The position numbers were made by a program, and so were the translations under genes. A stretch of 64,000 nt of DNA. Origin: Nisaea denitrificans DSM 18348. Its GTDB lineage: Bacteria; Pseudomonadota; Alphaproteobacteria; Thalassobaculales; Thalassobaculaceae. This document shows positions 44,274-53,010 of the stretch, piece after piece (positions within the stretch are counted from its first letter, which is position 1; each line of letters begins with the position of its first letter). Where the stretch lies: the NCBI RefSeq assembly GCF_000426505.1, contig NZ_AUFM01000011.1, positions 558,001 to 622,000 on the forward strand, read 5' to 3'. A model generated the notes under the pieces. That model worked only from the letters and a program-made list of their open reading frames with translations. It had not been told where the DNA came from and ran no database searches.

Positions 44274-44711
44274 CTAAAAGGCCGGTTTTTTCTCCAGAGC
44301 GTCTTTCAGAGCATTAAGCGTCGCATCGAATGGCAGACGCACGCAGTCGTGCCGCGATTTGAAATCCCTGACGGGTGCAAAGCTCTCCAGCTCCGGCCAA
44401 TCGAGAGCGTCTTCCCGGGTTCCGGCAAGATACTCCAGGAAATGTTGCCGGACTGTTTCCAGCTCGCTCAGGCTCCGACCGGGAGCGTTCAGCCTGATCA
44501 GGGCGGCCGAAGCCTCGCATAATGCGCACCCCTGAACCCGGTGGCCGACTTCGGATACTTTCCCGTCGCTCATTTTCAGATCGACGGTAACCCGGTCGCC
44601 GCAAAGTGGATTATCGGCACGCGCCGAGCCGTCGGCATCGTCAAGCCGCTGGTTGCCCCGGCCTTCCTTCGCCAGCCGCAGGATTTCCGCCTGATAAAGC
44701 GCGTCGCTCAT
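44274..44711 (-). CDS. SufU/IscU-like Fe-S cluster scaffold
   Basis: A 145-residue NifU_N-type protein: NPLCGDRV (Cys37), QGCALCEASAA (Cys62, Cys65) and HDCVRLPFDA (Cys123). The long spacer before the last Cys fits SufU rather than IscU. It would build or relay Fe-S clusters (or transfer sulphur). It starts one base after the Mo-cofactor fusion stop, so I infer a supply role for the molybdenum enzyme matured by this operon. The upstream frame to 45059 is a shadow. Confidence 0.82.
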   Translation of the reverse strand: MSDALYQAEILRLAKEGRGNQRLDDADGSARADNPLCGDRVTVDLKMSDGKVSEVGHRVQGCALCEASAALIRLNAPGRSLSELETVRQHFLEYLAGTREDALDWPELESFAPVRDFKSRHDCVRLPFDATLNALKDALEKKPAF

Positions 44712-44712
44712 C

Positions 44713-46371
44713 TTACTCCGCCTTCTCAAGCGTACCGCCGGCATCGGCCAGCGTTTCCGGGGTGTCGATATCGAGATGGACCGCATTATCCGGCGCATCC
44801 ACTTCTGCAACCAGATGAGCGAACTCGGCAAGTAGCCCGCGTGCACCCTTGTCGCCGTCCAGCTCCTGCATTTCCTCGAAGAATCGATGATCCCACAGGA
44901 TGGGATTACCGCGTTTGCCACCATGCACCGGAACCACGATGGCGCGCCCTTCGACCGGATCATAGGCCGCGATGATGGCGTCCAGCATCTGCGCCGTGAT
45001 GGTCGGCATATCGCCGAGACAGACGAGTGCGGCATCCGTGCCGTCTGGCAGCGCGGCAAAACCGGCCCGGACGCTGGTGCTCATCCCGAGGGCGTATTGC
45101 GGATTGTGGACGAACTCCGCATCCAGATCCGAGAGGGCTGCGCTGACCTTATCCGCCTCGTGGCCCGTCACGACAATGAGGCGGCCTGCCGTTGATGCAA
45201 GAATGGCTTCCGCCACCCAACGGACCAAAGGTTTGCCGTCCAGCGTGCTGAGCAGCTTGTTGGTAGGGCCCATGCGGGAGGATTGTCCGGCCGCCAGCAA
45301 AATGGCGGCGATTTCAGAGCGGCTCGCCGCCGGCTTTCTTGAGGCGGGCACTTTATCGGTTCGCTTGGCGCTGGCCCGTGGCAGGGGACGGTGTGGAACA
45401 TCCTTCAGGAGTCCGCCGGCACCCATACGCATGATGTCGCGAGGCTCAATGTCGAGGCCGGTGCAGAGTCGCTGCAAGGCCCAGTCAAAGCCGTTCAGCT
45501 TCGGCGAACGGGCGCAGCCGGGCATGCCGATCACCGGAATCTTTCCAATTCGGCCGATCAGCATCAGGTTGCCGGGATCGACCGGCATGCCGAAATGCAG
45601 GATCGTGCCACCGATACTCTCGATGGCGCTCGGAATGACATCGCGTCGATCGACAACGGCGGAAGCGCCGGAGACCAGAATCAGCTTCGGGTCCGCGGCA
45701 ACGGCGCGCCGCAGTGCATCGGTAAGAGATGCGTGATCGTGGTCGCAGCGGGCTTCCGAGATCAATGTGGAGCCGAGAGCGTCCAGCCGGTCCGTGGTGA
45801 CGCGGAGCGTACTGTCGAGCACGCTTTCCTTCGTGCCTGGCAGCCGGGATTGAATCATGATCGTGTCGAGCGGCTGGAACGGGGCAACACGCAGGAGCGG
45901 CGTGCCCTGGCTCGCCAGAGCCTCGGCAATCTGAACGGGGCTTTCAGGCACGGCGAAGGGGATGATCTTCAGCGTGCCGATCATCTGGCCCTGCGTTACG
46001 GCCTGATAGGGCTGCACCAGGCCAAGCGTGATGGTTTCGTCAACCAGATTGAAGCCGTCAAGGCGTTCCGGATCGTACAGGACAATGCCATCTGCTTCGG
46101 CGAACAGGTTCGCGCGCCCGGTAAAGGCTGGACCGACACGGACCTGAGCGCCACGACAGGCGCTCGCCAGCAGATCCGCTGCTTTGTCCTCGGGAATGTC
46201 ATTCTCTTCGAGACGGGCGCAGACGATCCGTTCGATACCGGCCGCATTCAGTGCGGCAAGATCATCCGCATCCAACACGCGGCCCTTCTTGAGGGCCCGA
46301 CCTTCCAGCCGCCGGCTATGCGCGAGAATTGCACCTTCGGCCTCTGCGACCGGCAGTTCGCCGAAATACAT
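44713..46371 (-). CDS. Molybdopterin-binding / MobA-like NTP-transferase fusion
   Basis: A 552-residue fusion. Residues 1 to about 335 resemble a MoCF/MoeA-like molybdopterin-binding domain (ILVSGASAVVDRRDVIPSAI, GMPVDPGNLMLIGRIGKIPVIG). Residues 356-368 (AILLAAGQSSRMG) open a MobA/MocA-like nucleotidyltransferase with VHGGKRGNPILW and LGDMPTI. It most likely makes molybdopterin cytosine dinucleotide for a xanthine-oxidase-family or CO-dehydrogenase-type enzyme. It follows xdhC-like genes in one direction. Confidence 0.85.
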   Translation of the reverse strand: MYFGELPVAEAEGAILAHSRRLEGRALKKGRVLDADDLAALNAAGIERIVCARLEENDIPEDKAADLLASACRGAQVRVGPAFTGRANLFAEADGIVLYDPERLDGFNLVDETITLGLVQPYQAVTQGQMIGTLKIIPFAVPESPVQIAEALASQGTPLLRVAPFQPLDTIMIQSRLPGTKESVLDSTLRVTTDRLDALGSTLISEARCDHDHASLTDALRRAVAADPKLILVSGASAVVDRRDVIPSAIESIGGTILHFGMPVDPGNLMLIGRIGKIPVIGMPGCARSPKLNGFDWALQRLCTGLDIEPRDIMRMGAGGLLKDVPHRPLPRASAKRTDKVPASRKPAASRSEIAAILLAAGQSSRMGPTNKLLSTLDGKPLVRWVAEAILASTAGRLIVVTGHEADKVSAALSDLDAEFVHNPQYALGMSTSVRAGFAALPDGTDAALVCLGDMPTITAQMLDAIIAAYDPVEGRAIVVPVHGGKRGNPILWDHRFFEEMQELDGDKGARGLLAEFAHLVAEVDAPDNAVHLDIDTPETLADAGGTLEKAE

Positions 46372-46378
46372 GCGTGCC

Positions 46379-47086
46379 TCAGGCCGCGGCTCGAAGAGGC
46401 TCGGTTCCGTGCTTCACGGCGGTCATCTCGGCCATCACGGAAATCGCGATCTCCGCCGGGGAGACGGCACCGATGGGGAGGCCGGCTGGGCCATGGATGC
46501 GCTGGAAGTCGGCATCGGTGAAGCCTTCCTCGCGGAGCCGTTCCAGGCGGCGCGCATGGGTTCTCTTGCTGCCGAGGCAGGCGATGTAGAAGGCGTCGCT
46601 TTTCAGCGCGACGTGCAATGCCGGATCGTCCAGCTTCGGATCGTGGGTCAGGGTGACGATGGCTGTCCGGCTGTCCGGCTTGAGGGCTTCCATAGCCTCG
46701 TCCGGCCAGTCGTCGCTCAACTCTACGTCAGGGAACCGATCCTCGGTGGCAAAGGAGGCGCGCGGGTCGATGATGGAAACAGCATAGCCGGAAAGCGTGG
46801 CCATCGGCGCCAGCAGCTGGCTGATGTGAACAGCGCCGACGATGATCATGCGGAGCGGCGGGTTATGAACATGTGTGAAATGCGTGCCGTCCGCGCTGAT
46901 GCCGCTGCGGTCGTCCCGCATGCGTGTACGTGCTTCGTCGATCTGCGCGTTCGAGAGATCGAGCGCGCCCTCCGTGCCGGAAGGCGTAACCAATGCCTGC
47001 GCACCATCTTCCAGGCGCGTGACCATGGCGACGGGCGTCTTTTGCTCCCGGTGCGCCATCAGGACGTCGAACAGCTCGGCTTGCAT
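46379..47086 (-). CDS. XdhC/CoxI-family molybdenum cofactor insertion protein (long)
   Basis: A 235-residue XdhC-family protein with the C-terminal Rossmann domain: PLRMIIVGAVHISQLLA then YAVSIIDPRASFA, ATVTLTHDPKLDDPAL and PIGAVSPAEIAISVMAE. XdhC proteins bind sulphurated Mo cofactor and insert it into their hydroxylase. The first 100 residues are a reduced N-terminal part. It starts right after the short XdhC stop. Confidence 0.88.
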   Translation of the reverse strand: MQAELFDVLMAHREQKTPVAMVTRLEDGAQALVTPSGTEGALDLSNAQIDEARTRMRDDRSGISADGTHFTHVHNPPLRMIIVGAVHISQLLAPMATLSGYAVSIIDPRASFATEDRFPDVELSDDWPDEAMEALKPDSRTAIVTLTHDPKLDDPALHVALKSDAFYIACLGSKRTHARRLERLREEGFTDADFQRIHGPAGLPIGAVSPAEIAISVMAEMTAVKHGTEPLRAAA

Positions 47087-47087
47087 C

Positions 47088-47429
47088 TTATTGTCCTTCG
47101 ATCCGTTCCACGTAAACTTTCACCTCGCCGCCACAGGCGAGCCCAACATCCCAGGCCTGCTCGTCGCTGACGCCGAAATCCAGTGTTCGGGGTTTGCCGT
47201 CCTGGATGGACTGCATGGCCTCGCGCACCACGGCGCCCTCGATGCAGCCGCCGGAAACCGAGCCGATCATGGCCCCGCTATCGTCGATGGCGAGCTGACT
47301 GCCCACCGGGCGCGGGGAGCTACCCCAGGTTTTGATAACCGTTGCGACCGCGATACGGCGCCCGTCGCGCCGCCATTCGGCGATCCGTCCAAGAATATCG
47401 TCCTGTTGTCCAGGATCGTATCTGTCCAT
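47088..47429 (-). CDS. Short XdhC/CoxI N-terminal-domain protein
   Basis: A 113-residue protein holding only the XdhC_CoxI domain: TWGSSPRPVGSQLAI, GSVSGGCIEGAVV and LACGGEVKVYVE. It complements the longer XdhC protein, which lacks this complete block, so the two may work as a split XdhC. ATG at 47429 follows GGAAGGAG. Its neighbours are coxE upstream and xdhC downstream. Confidence 0.88.
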   Translation of the reverse strand: MDRYDPGQQDDILGRIAEWRRDGRRIAVATVIKTWGSSPRPVGSQLAIDDSGAMIGSVSGGCIEGAVVREAMQSIQDGKPRTLDFGVSDEQAWDVGLACGGEVKVYVERIEGQ

Positions 47430-47487
47430 AGCCGGTCTCCTTCCCATCAAGGACCTGTCCCAGGTCCATTCGCAGGAGAGGGGCTCC

Positions 47488-48804
47488 CTATGCCACCTCC
47501 GCCGCTTCGATCTCTGCCAGTTTCCCGAGCCAGCCTGACATGCCGCTCCGTCTTATTCCGGCGGGTTTTCCCAACAGCTCAGCGAGATCCTCAAGGCTGT
47601 CGAGCGAATGTACCGGCCGGAATTCGTCAACATGCGGCAACAAGGCCCGCACCCCCATTGATTTGGGGGCGAAGCCATCGTACCGCAACAGCGGGTTCAG
47701 CCAGATCAGCCTGCGACAGGACTTATGCAGTCGTTCCATTTCGGCACCGAGGCCCTTGCCGGCTTCCCGGTCGAGCCCGTCGGTAATGAGCAGGACGACC
47801 GCTCCCTGGGTCAGAACCCTGCGGGACCAGTCACGGTTGAAGTCCTGAAGGCTATGCCCGATCCGGGTACCGCCGGACCAATCCTCCACCGCACCGCTGA
47901 TCTTGTCCAGCGCCTCGTCCACGTCCTTGTGTCGCAGATATCGGGTGACATTGGTGAGGCGCGTGCCGAACAGGAACGTGTGGACCCGGTCCCGATCGTT
48001 GGTCACGGCATGCATGAAATGCAGCAGCATGCGCGAATAGCGTGTCATCGAGCCGGAAATGTCGCATAGCACGACCAACGGTGGCGGCCGCGTCCGGCGT
48101 TTCTTGAGCTGCAGCGGAATGCTGTCCCCGCCTGAGCGCAGCGCCTGGCGCAGGGTTGCGCGCAGATCGACCTTGTCGCCGTAGCGGCTCGGTGAGAAGC
48201 GGCGGGTCGGAATGTCCGCCAATGGCAGGTGCATTTTCTCGATGGCGCGATGCGCGGCGCGGATTTCCTCCGCGCTCATCTTCTCGAAGTCCATGGTCTG
48301 CAGCAGTTCCTGCTCGGAATAGGTCATTACCGCATCGAGCTGGATTTCCTGTTCGTTGTCCTCTTCCGGCGCACTGCTCTCGGTGCCGGTTTCCTGCTGC
48401 TGGCTCAGCGCGTCGGCGACCCGGCGGCTGATCTGCTCTGCCTCGTCTTCGCTGCCGTCAGTTGCCAGTTTCATCTCCGGCAACACCATCTGCATCATCT
48501 TCTCGAGGATGCGCGGATTACGCCAGAATATGTGGAATGCCTGATCGAAGATCTCACGCTGGTCTCGCCGATTCACGAAGACCGCGTGGAGCGCCCAATA
48601 GAAGACTGTCCGGTCGGTGATGCCGACCGTGCGCACCGCCTCAATGGCGTCGAGCACCTTGCCGGGACCGACAGGCAGTCCGGCCGCGCGGAGAACGCGG
48701 GCGAAAAACAGGATATTATCGACAAGCTTGCCGCCGCCGCCTTCAGGCGGTTCCGGGAGGGCCGGAAGCTCGCCCGGCGGTCTGATTTCGTCGAGCGGCG
48801 CCAT
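47488..48804 (-). CDS. coxE: CoxE-type VWA-domain protein
   Basis: A 438-residue protein with a von Willebrand A domain; the metal site is VLCDISGSMTRYSRM (Asp248) with the later TDG block VVLLITDGLDRE. The N-terminal 240 residues hold the CoxE-specific helical region and acidic EEDNEQE. CoxE works with the MoxR ATPase CoxD in assembling the active site of CO dehydrogenase and related Mo hydroxylases. It starts just past the CoxD stop. Confidence 0.88.
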   Translation of the reverse strand: MAPLDEIRPPGELPALPEPPEGGGGKLVDNILFFARVLRAAGLPVGPGKVLDAIEAVRTVGITDRTVFYWALHAVFVNRRDQREIFDQAFHIFWRNPRILEKMMQMVLPEMKLATDGSEDEAEQISRRVADALSQQQETGTESSAPEEDNEQEIQLDAVMTYSEQELLQTMDFEKMSAEEIRAAHRAIEKMHLPLADIPTRRFSPSRYGDKVDLRATLRQALRSGGDSIPLQLKKRRTRPPPLVVLCDISGSMTRYSRMLLHFMHAVTNDRDRVHTFLFGTRLTNVTRYLRHKDVDEALDKISGAVEDWSGGTRIGHSLQDFNRDWSRRVLTQGAVVLLITDGLDREAGKGLGAEMERLHKSCRRLIWLNPLLRYDGFAPKSMGVRALLPHVDEFRPVHSLDSLEDLAELLGKPAGIRRSGMSGWLGKLAEIEAAEVA

Positions 48805-48811
48805 GGCCGTT

Positions 48812-49729
48812 TTAACCGGCCATCGCCAGCTCGCTCCGGACCTGCGTCAGGATGCGGTTGGCTTCGCTGCCCTGGATCTTCTGGATATCGTCCTGGTATT
48901 TCAGCAGCACACCGAGGGTGTTGTCGATGGCGGCCGGATCGAGCGCCAGATAATCGAGCTGCACCAGCGCATGGGTCCAGTCGATGGTCTCGGCAACGCC
49001 TGGCTGCTTGAACAGGTCCATCTTGCGCAGCTCTTGCACGAAGGCGACGACCTGGGCGCTCAAGGCTTCCGGGGCACCCGGCGCTTTCTTGCGCAGGATT
49101 TCCAGCTCGCGCTCGGCGTTCGGGTAATCGACCCAGTAATAGAAACAACGCCGTTTCAGGGCGTCATGGATTTCGCGGGTCCGGTTCGAGGTGATGATGA
49201 CGATCGGCGGCTCTTCCGCCTTGAACGGTCCGATTTCCGGGATGGTCAACTGATAGTCGGACAGAACTTCCAGCAGGAAAGCCTCGAACGGCTCATCGGT
49301 CCGATCCAGCTCGTCGATCAGCAGCACCGGGGCACCACCCTCTGATTTTTCCAGCGCTTGCAGGATCGGGCGCTTGATCAGGAATTCGTCGGAGAACAGA
49401 TCGGCGGCCAGCGCTTTTCTGTCGGTGCCGCCCTCGGCCTCGGCCATGCGGATCTCCAGCATCTGCCGGGAATAGTTCCACTCATAGACAGCCGAGGACA
49501 CATCGAGACCCTCGTAGCATTGCAGCCGGATCAGCTTCCGTCCCAGCGTCTCCGACAGGACTTTCGCGATCTCCGTTTTGCCGACGCCGGCCTCGCCCTC
49601 AAGGAAAAGCGGCCGCTTCAGTTGCAGCGCCAGATGCAACGCGGTGGCGAGCGGCGTGTCGGCGACATACTGGCCCTTGGCAAGCAGGGAAAGTGTGTCA
49701 GCCACGGAGGCAGGAAGCGAAGCGGTCAT
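48812..49729 (-). CDS. coxD: CoxD-type MoxR AAA+ ATPase
   Basis: A 305-residue MoxR-family AAA+ ATPase: Walker A GEAGVGKT at 45-52, Walker B VLLIDELDR, sensor 1 in IVIITSNRTREIHDAL and an RRCFYYWVDYP lid block. With CoxE it forms the chaperone module of Mo-hydroxylase maturation. It is the first gene of the set SufU-MobA-XdhC-XdhC-CoxE-CoxD on the minus strand. No binding protein or large subunit gene is near. Confidence 0.9.
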   Translation of the reverse strand: MTASLPASVADTLSLLAKGQYVADTPLATALHLALQLKRPLFLEGEAGVGKTEIAKVLSETLGRKLIRLQCYEGLDVSSAVYEWNYSRQMLEIRMAEAEGGTDRKALAADLFSDEFLIKRPILQALEKSEGGAPVLLIDELDRTDEPFEAFLLEVLSDYQLTIPEIGPFKAEEPPIVIITSNRTREIHDALKRRCFYYWVDYPNAERELEILRKKAPGAPEALSAQVVAFVQELRKMDLFKQPGVAETIDWTHALVQLDYLALDPAAIDNTLGVLLKYQDDIQKIQGSEANRILTQVRSELAMAG

Positions 49730-49849
49730 GAACAGGTCCGGATCATTGCTCGGTGAAGTCTTTCAGATAACACGCGGCAGGGGGTGATTAAAGGGCAGGG
49801 CGCCTCGGGGAGAGCACCAATTTTGTGCTTTCCGGGAATGGATACCCGG

Positions 49850-51061
49850 TCAATGTTCCTGTTTCACGGCGCCGGCCGCGATCAAAGCTTCGATTCCCTC
49901 GGCCTCTATACCGGCCTCGCTCAGGATTTCGGCACTGTGCTCGCCAAGACGCGGGGCACCGAGACGGTAGCTTGCGGGCGTATCCTCGAACCGGATCGGC
50001 TGGCCGACCATGCGGATCGGCCCTTCGCTCGGATGCTCGAACAGGGGCCAGAAGCCGATCTCGTCCAGATGCGGGTCCTGCAGCAGGGCTTCGGTGCCGA
50101 GCACGGGCATGGCCGGGACGTCGATCTCGCTGAACAGGGCAAGCCATTCGGCCGAGCTGCGGGTTGGCGTGGTTTCCGCGACAATCTCATAGAGCCTGCC
50201 GATATTGCGGGATCGTTCGGCTGGGTCGGTAACCCAGCTCTCTGAAGAAATGTCGCTGCGTCCGATGGCTTCGAGATAGGTGGTCCAGTGCCGGGTCGTG
50301 TATGGCAGCAGGGCGACATGGCCGTCGCTGGAGCGATACGGCTTGCGGTGCGGGGCGAGCACTCTTTCATAGCCGGTCGTGCCGCGTGGCGGCTCGAAGC
50401 TCGCGCCTTGCAGATGCTCGACATGCATGAAGGCGACGAGGCTCTCGAACATCGGCACCTCGACAAACTGGCCCTTGCCTGTCCGCCCTCGGGCTACCAG
50501 CGCCATGGTGATGGCGGAGAGGCACATCAGGCCGGTGACCTTGTCCGCCAGCACGGTGCGGCTGTAAGCCGGGGCACCGTCCGCCCGCTCATGCAACGCG
50601 GCAAGGCCGCAGGCGGCCTGGATAATGTCGTCATAGGCGGGGCGGCCGGCATAGGGGCCGTTCTCGCTGAAGCCGTAGGCGCCGCAATAGATCAGCCCCG
50701 GATTGAGTGATTTCAGATCCTCGTATGAGAGGCCGAGCCGGCGCATGGCGCCGGGTCTGATCGAGCAGACCAGCACATCCGCTTCCGGCACTAGTTTGAG
50801 GAATGCGTCCCGCGCGGCGGCATTCTTCAGATCGATGCTGAGCGACCGCTTGTTGCGGTTCACGTTCATGAATACCGCACCCATACCGGGCGTCCTGAAT
50901 GGCGTCACATTGCGGGTGACATCGCCATCGAGAGACTCGACCTTGATGACATCGGCGCCCATGTCGCCCATGATCTGCGTCGCATATGGTCCAAGCAGGA
51001 CCGATGTCAGATCCAGCACCCTGAGCCCCGCAAGGGGCCCGGCGGCAAGTTCACCAGCCAT
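49850..51061 (-). CDS. CaiB/BaiF family III CoA transferase
   Basis: A 403-residue class III CoA transferase. GPLAGLRVLDLTSVLLGPYA and GADVIKVES open the fold; NRNKRSLSIDLKN follows, and the catalytic Asp is in YDDIIQAACG, with TVLADKVTGL. It moves CoA between carboxylic acids; the substrate is unknown. I use ATG at 51061. The frame to 51100 would overlap the divergent nitroreductase gene. Only 26 bp separate the two divergent starts. Confidence 0.88.
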   Translation of the reverse strand: MAGELAAGPLAGLRVLDLTSVLLGPYATQIMGDMGADVIKVESLDGDVTRNVTPFRTPGMGAVFMNVNRNKRSLSIDLKNAAARDAFLKLVPEADVLVCSIRPGAMRRLGLSYEDLKSLNPGLIYCGAYGFSENGPYAGRPAYDDIIQAACGLAALHERADGAPAYSRTVLADKVTGLMCLSAITMALVARGRTGKGQFVEVPMFESLVAFMHVEHLQGASFEPPRGTTGYERVLAPHRKPYRSSDGHVALLPYTTRHWTTYLEAIGRSDISSESWVTDPAERSRNIGRLYEIVAETTPTRSSAEWLALFSEIDVPAMPVLGTEALLQDPHLDEIGFWPLFEHPSEGPIRMVGQPIRFEDTPASYRLGAPRLGEHSAEILSEAGIEAEGIEALIAAGAVKQEH

Positions 51062-51087
51062 TTTGATCAATTTTCCCGAGAAGAACC

Positions 51088-51795
51088 GTGACAGACGCAC
51101 CGATCATAGAGACCGGATACGAAAACCTGAACCCTGTCGAGGAGGCCATCTCGCAGCGCCGCTCCGTCCGGGCCTTTTTGCCCGACCCGGTATCCCAGGA
51201 AACCATTGCCCGCATCCTCTACCTCGCCGGCCGGGCACCGAGCGGAACCAACATGCAGCCCTGGAAGGTCGAGGTCGTGACCGGCGGCGCTCGTGACGCG
51301 CTGTGCACCGATCTGGTGAAAGCACACCATGAAGGCGGGCATAACGGCGAGTATCAGTATTACCCGAAAGAATTCTTCGAGCCCTTCAAGGGGCGCCGCC
51401 GCGCGGTCGGCTGGGCGCTTTATGGGTTGCTGGATATCAAGAAGGGGGATTTCGAGAAGACCAAAGCGCAGCACGCCCGGAATTTCACCTTCTTCGATGC
51501 GCCTGTCGGCCTGATCTTCACCATCAATCGGGGGCTGGAAATCGGCAGCTGGCTCGATTTCGGCATGTTCATGCAGAACGTCATGGTGCTGGCCCGCAGC
51601 CATGGGTTGGAGACCTGCCCGCAGGCCGCTTTCGCCACCTTCCACAAGGTGATCCGGAACCATGTTCCGATTGGCGAAGAGGACGTGGTTGTTGCCGGTA
51701 TGGCTCTCGGCAAGGCGGATTGGTCGCAACCGGAGAATACACTTATTACGGAACGTGTACCTCTTGAGGATTACGTCCGCTTTCATCGCGGCTAA
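51088..51795 (+). CDS. Nitroreductase family protein
   Basis: A 235-residue FMN-dependent nitroreductase: ISQRRSVRAFLPDPV near the start, LAGRAPSGTNMQPWKVEVV for flavin binding, DFGMFMQNVMVLARSHGLE and VVAGMALGKADW later. It probably reduces quinones, nitroaromatics or flavins using NAD(P)H. GTG at 51088 has GAGAAGAAC upstream. It is followed by the acyl-CoA dehydrogenase gene. Confidence 0.9.
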   Translation: MTDAPIIETGYENLNPVEEAISQRRSVRAFLPDPVSQETIARILYLAGRAPSGTNMQPWKVEVVTGGARDALCTDLVKAHHEGGHNGEYQYYPKEFFEPFKGRRRAVGWALYGLLDIKKGDFEKTKAQHARNFTFFDAPVGLIFTINRGLEIGSWLDFGMFMQNVMVLARSHGLETCPQAAFATFHKVIRNHVPIGEEDVVVAGMALGKADWSQPENTLITERVPLEDYVRFHRG

Positions 51796-51800
51796 ACTCA

Positions 51801-51812
51801 TTTCAATTGAAA
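51801..51812. promoter_or_regulatory. 12-bp perfect palindrome upstream of acyl-CoA dehydrogenase
   Basis: TTTCAATTGAAA lies between the nitroreductase stop and the acyl-CoA dehydrogenase start, 34 bp before the latter. TetR- or PsrA-type fatty-acid regulators bind sites of similar symmetry, but no regulator gene adjoins it, so the assignment is a guess. Confidence 0.35.
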
Positions 51813-51845
51813 CGATAAAGACAAAAATGATCCGGAGGAACGTTC

Positions 51846-53006
51846 ATGGATTTCCAGCTGACCGACGAGCAGCGCGAATTGCAGGAGACAGCGCGCAGCT
51901 TTGCGACGCAGGAAATGACGGAAGTCGCCCGCGAGCTTGAGGAAAAGGACGAAGCGCCGTCCCGTGAGCATATCAAGCGCTATGCGGAGATGGGCTTCCT
52001 CGGGATCAATGTAGCGGAAGAATATGGCGGGCTCGGCCTCGGCAATCTGGAAGCGTTGATCGTTCTGGAGGAGTTCGCCAAGGTTTCTCCGGCCGTTGCC
52101 TTTCCGATCTTCGAATCCTCCGTCGGCCCCTGCCGTGCGGTCGAGCACTTTGCCTCCTCGGAATTGGCAAAGCAGGTCTTGCCCAAGGTTTGCGCCGGTG
52201 AGCTGACCGTCGCCGTCGCCATGTCGGAGCCGGATGCGGGATCGGCGCTGACCGATCTGAAGACACGGGTGAAGGAAGAGGGCGGCAAGCTGATCCTGAA
52301 CGGTCAGAAACGCTGGTGCTCCGGTGGCGGGCATGCGGAGGCTTATGTGGCCTATTGCAAGATGTCCGATGCGCCCGGCGCCAAGGGGATCGGCGCCGTC
52401 TATGTCGAGAAGGGAATGCAGGGTGTCAGTTTCGGAGAGCGGGAACGCCTGATGGGCTTCCGCGGTATCCCGAGCGCGGACATCTTCTTCGACAATGTCG
52501 AGATCCCGAAAGAGAACGTTATCGTTCCGGCGGGAGGCTTCCGCCAGCTTATGGAAGCGTTCGATCTGGAGCGCTGCGGCAACGCCACCATGTGCCTCGG
52601 CATCGCATCGGCCGCCTTCGAAACCGCGCTTTCCTATACCCAGGAACGCAAAGCCTTCGGCAAGGAGCTGGTGGAGTTCCAGGCGGTGCAGATGAAGCTC
52701 GCCGAGATGGCCATGCGGGTCGAAGCATCGCGCTTGTTGATTTACCGTGCGGCCAAGAACGCCGAGGACGGCTTGCCGTCCGTGCTGGATTCAAGCCTCG
52801 CCAAATGTTTCGCCAACGAGATCGTCCGCGATGTTGCTGGCTCGGCCCTGCAGGTCATGGGAGCTTACGGCTATTCCAAGTCCTACGGCATGGAACAGCG
52901 TTTGCGCGACGGTTGGGGCTGGGGCATTGCCGGTGGCGCCATCGATATCCAGAAGGTGAATATCGCAGCCGCTCTTGTTGGGCGGCGGTTTAACCAGCGG
53001 GCTTGA
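51846..53006 (+). CDS. Acyl-CoA dehydrogenase
   Basis: A 386-residue flavoprotein with all ACAD blocks: FGVNVAEEYGGLGLGNLEAL-like (residues 49-68), VAMSEPDAGSALTDLKTR, KRWCSGGGHAEAYVAY, and a C-terminal GAYGYSKSYGMEQRLRDGWG. It oxidises an acyl-CoA to its enoyl form. GGAGGAACGTTC precedes ATG at 51846. The neighbouring CoA transferase and nitroreductase suggest a short-chain or aromatic acyl substrate, which is inference. Confidence 0.92.
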   Translation: MDFQLTDEQRELQETARSFATQEMTEVARELEEKDEAPSREHIKRYAEMGFLGINVAEEYGGLGLGNLEALIVLEEFAKVSPAVAFPIFESSVGPCRAVEHFASSELAKQVLPKVCAGELTVAVAMSEPDAGSALTDLKTRVKEEGGKLILNGQKRWCSGGGHAEAYVAYCKMSDAPGAKGIGAVYVEKGMQGVSFGERERLMGFRGIPSADIFFDNVEIPKENVIVPAGGFRQLMEAFDLERCGNATMCLGIASAAFETALSYTQERKAFGKELVEFQAVQMKLAEMAMRVEASRLLIYRAAKNAEDGLPSVLDSSLAKCFANEIVRDVAGSALQVMGAYGYSKSYGMEQRLRDGWGWGIAGGAIDIQKVNIAAALVGRRFNQRA

Positions 53007-53010
53007 GTGC

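Noticed and set aside
45391-46521. 376-codon plus-strand frame opposite the Mo-cofactor fusion
   Set aside because: It is antisense to a gene with clear family motifs and has low-complexity composition with no recognisable domain.
51064-51071. TTGATCAA as an FNR box
   Set aside because: The two halves abut with no 4-base spacer, so an FNR dimer would not fit.
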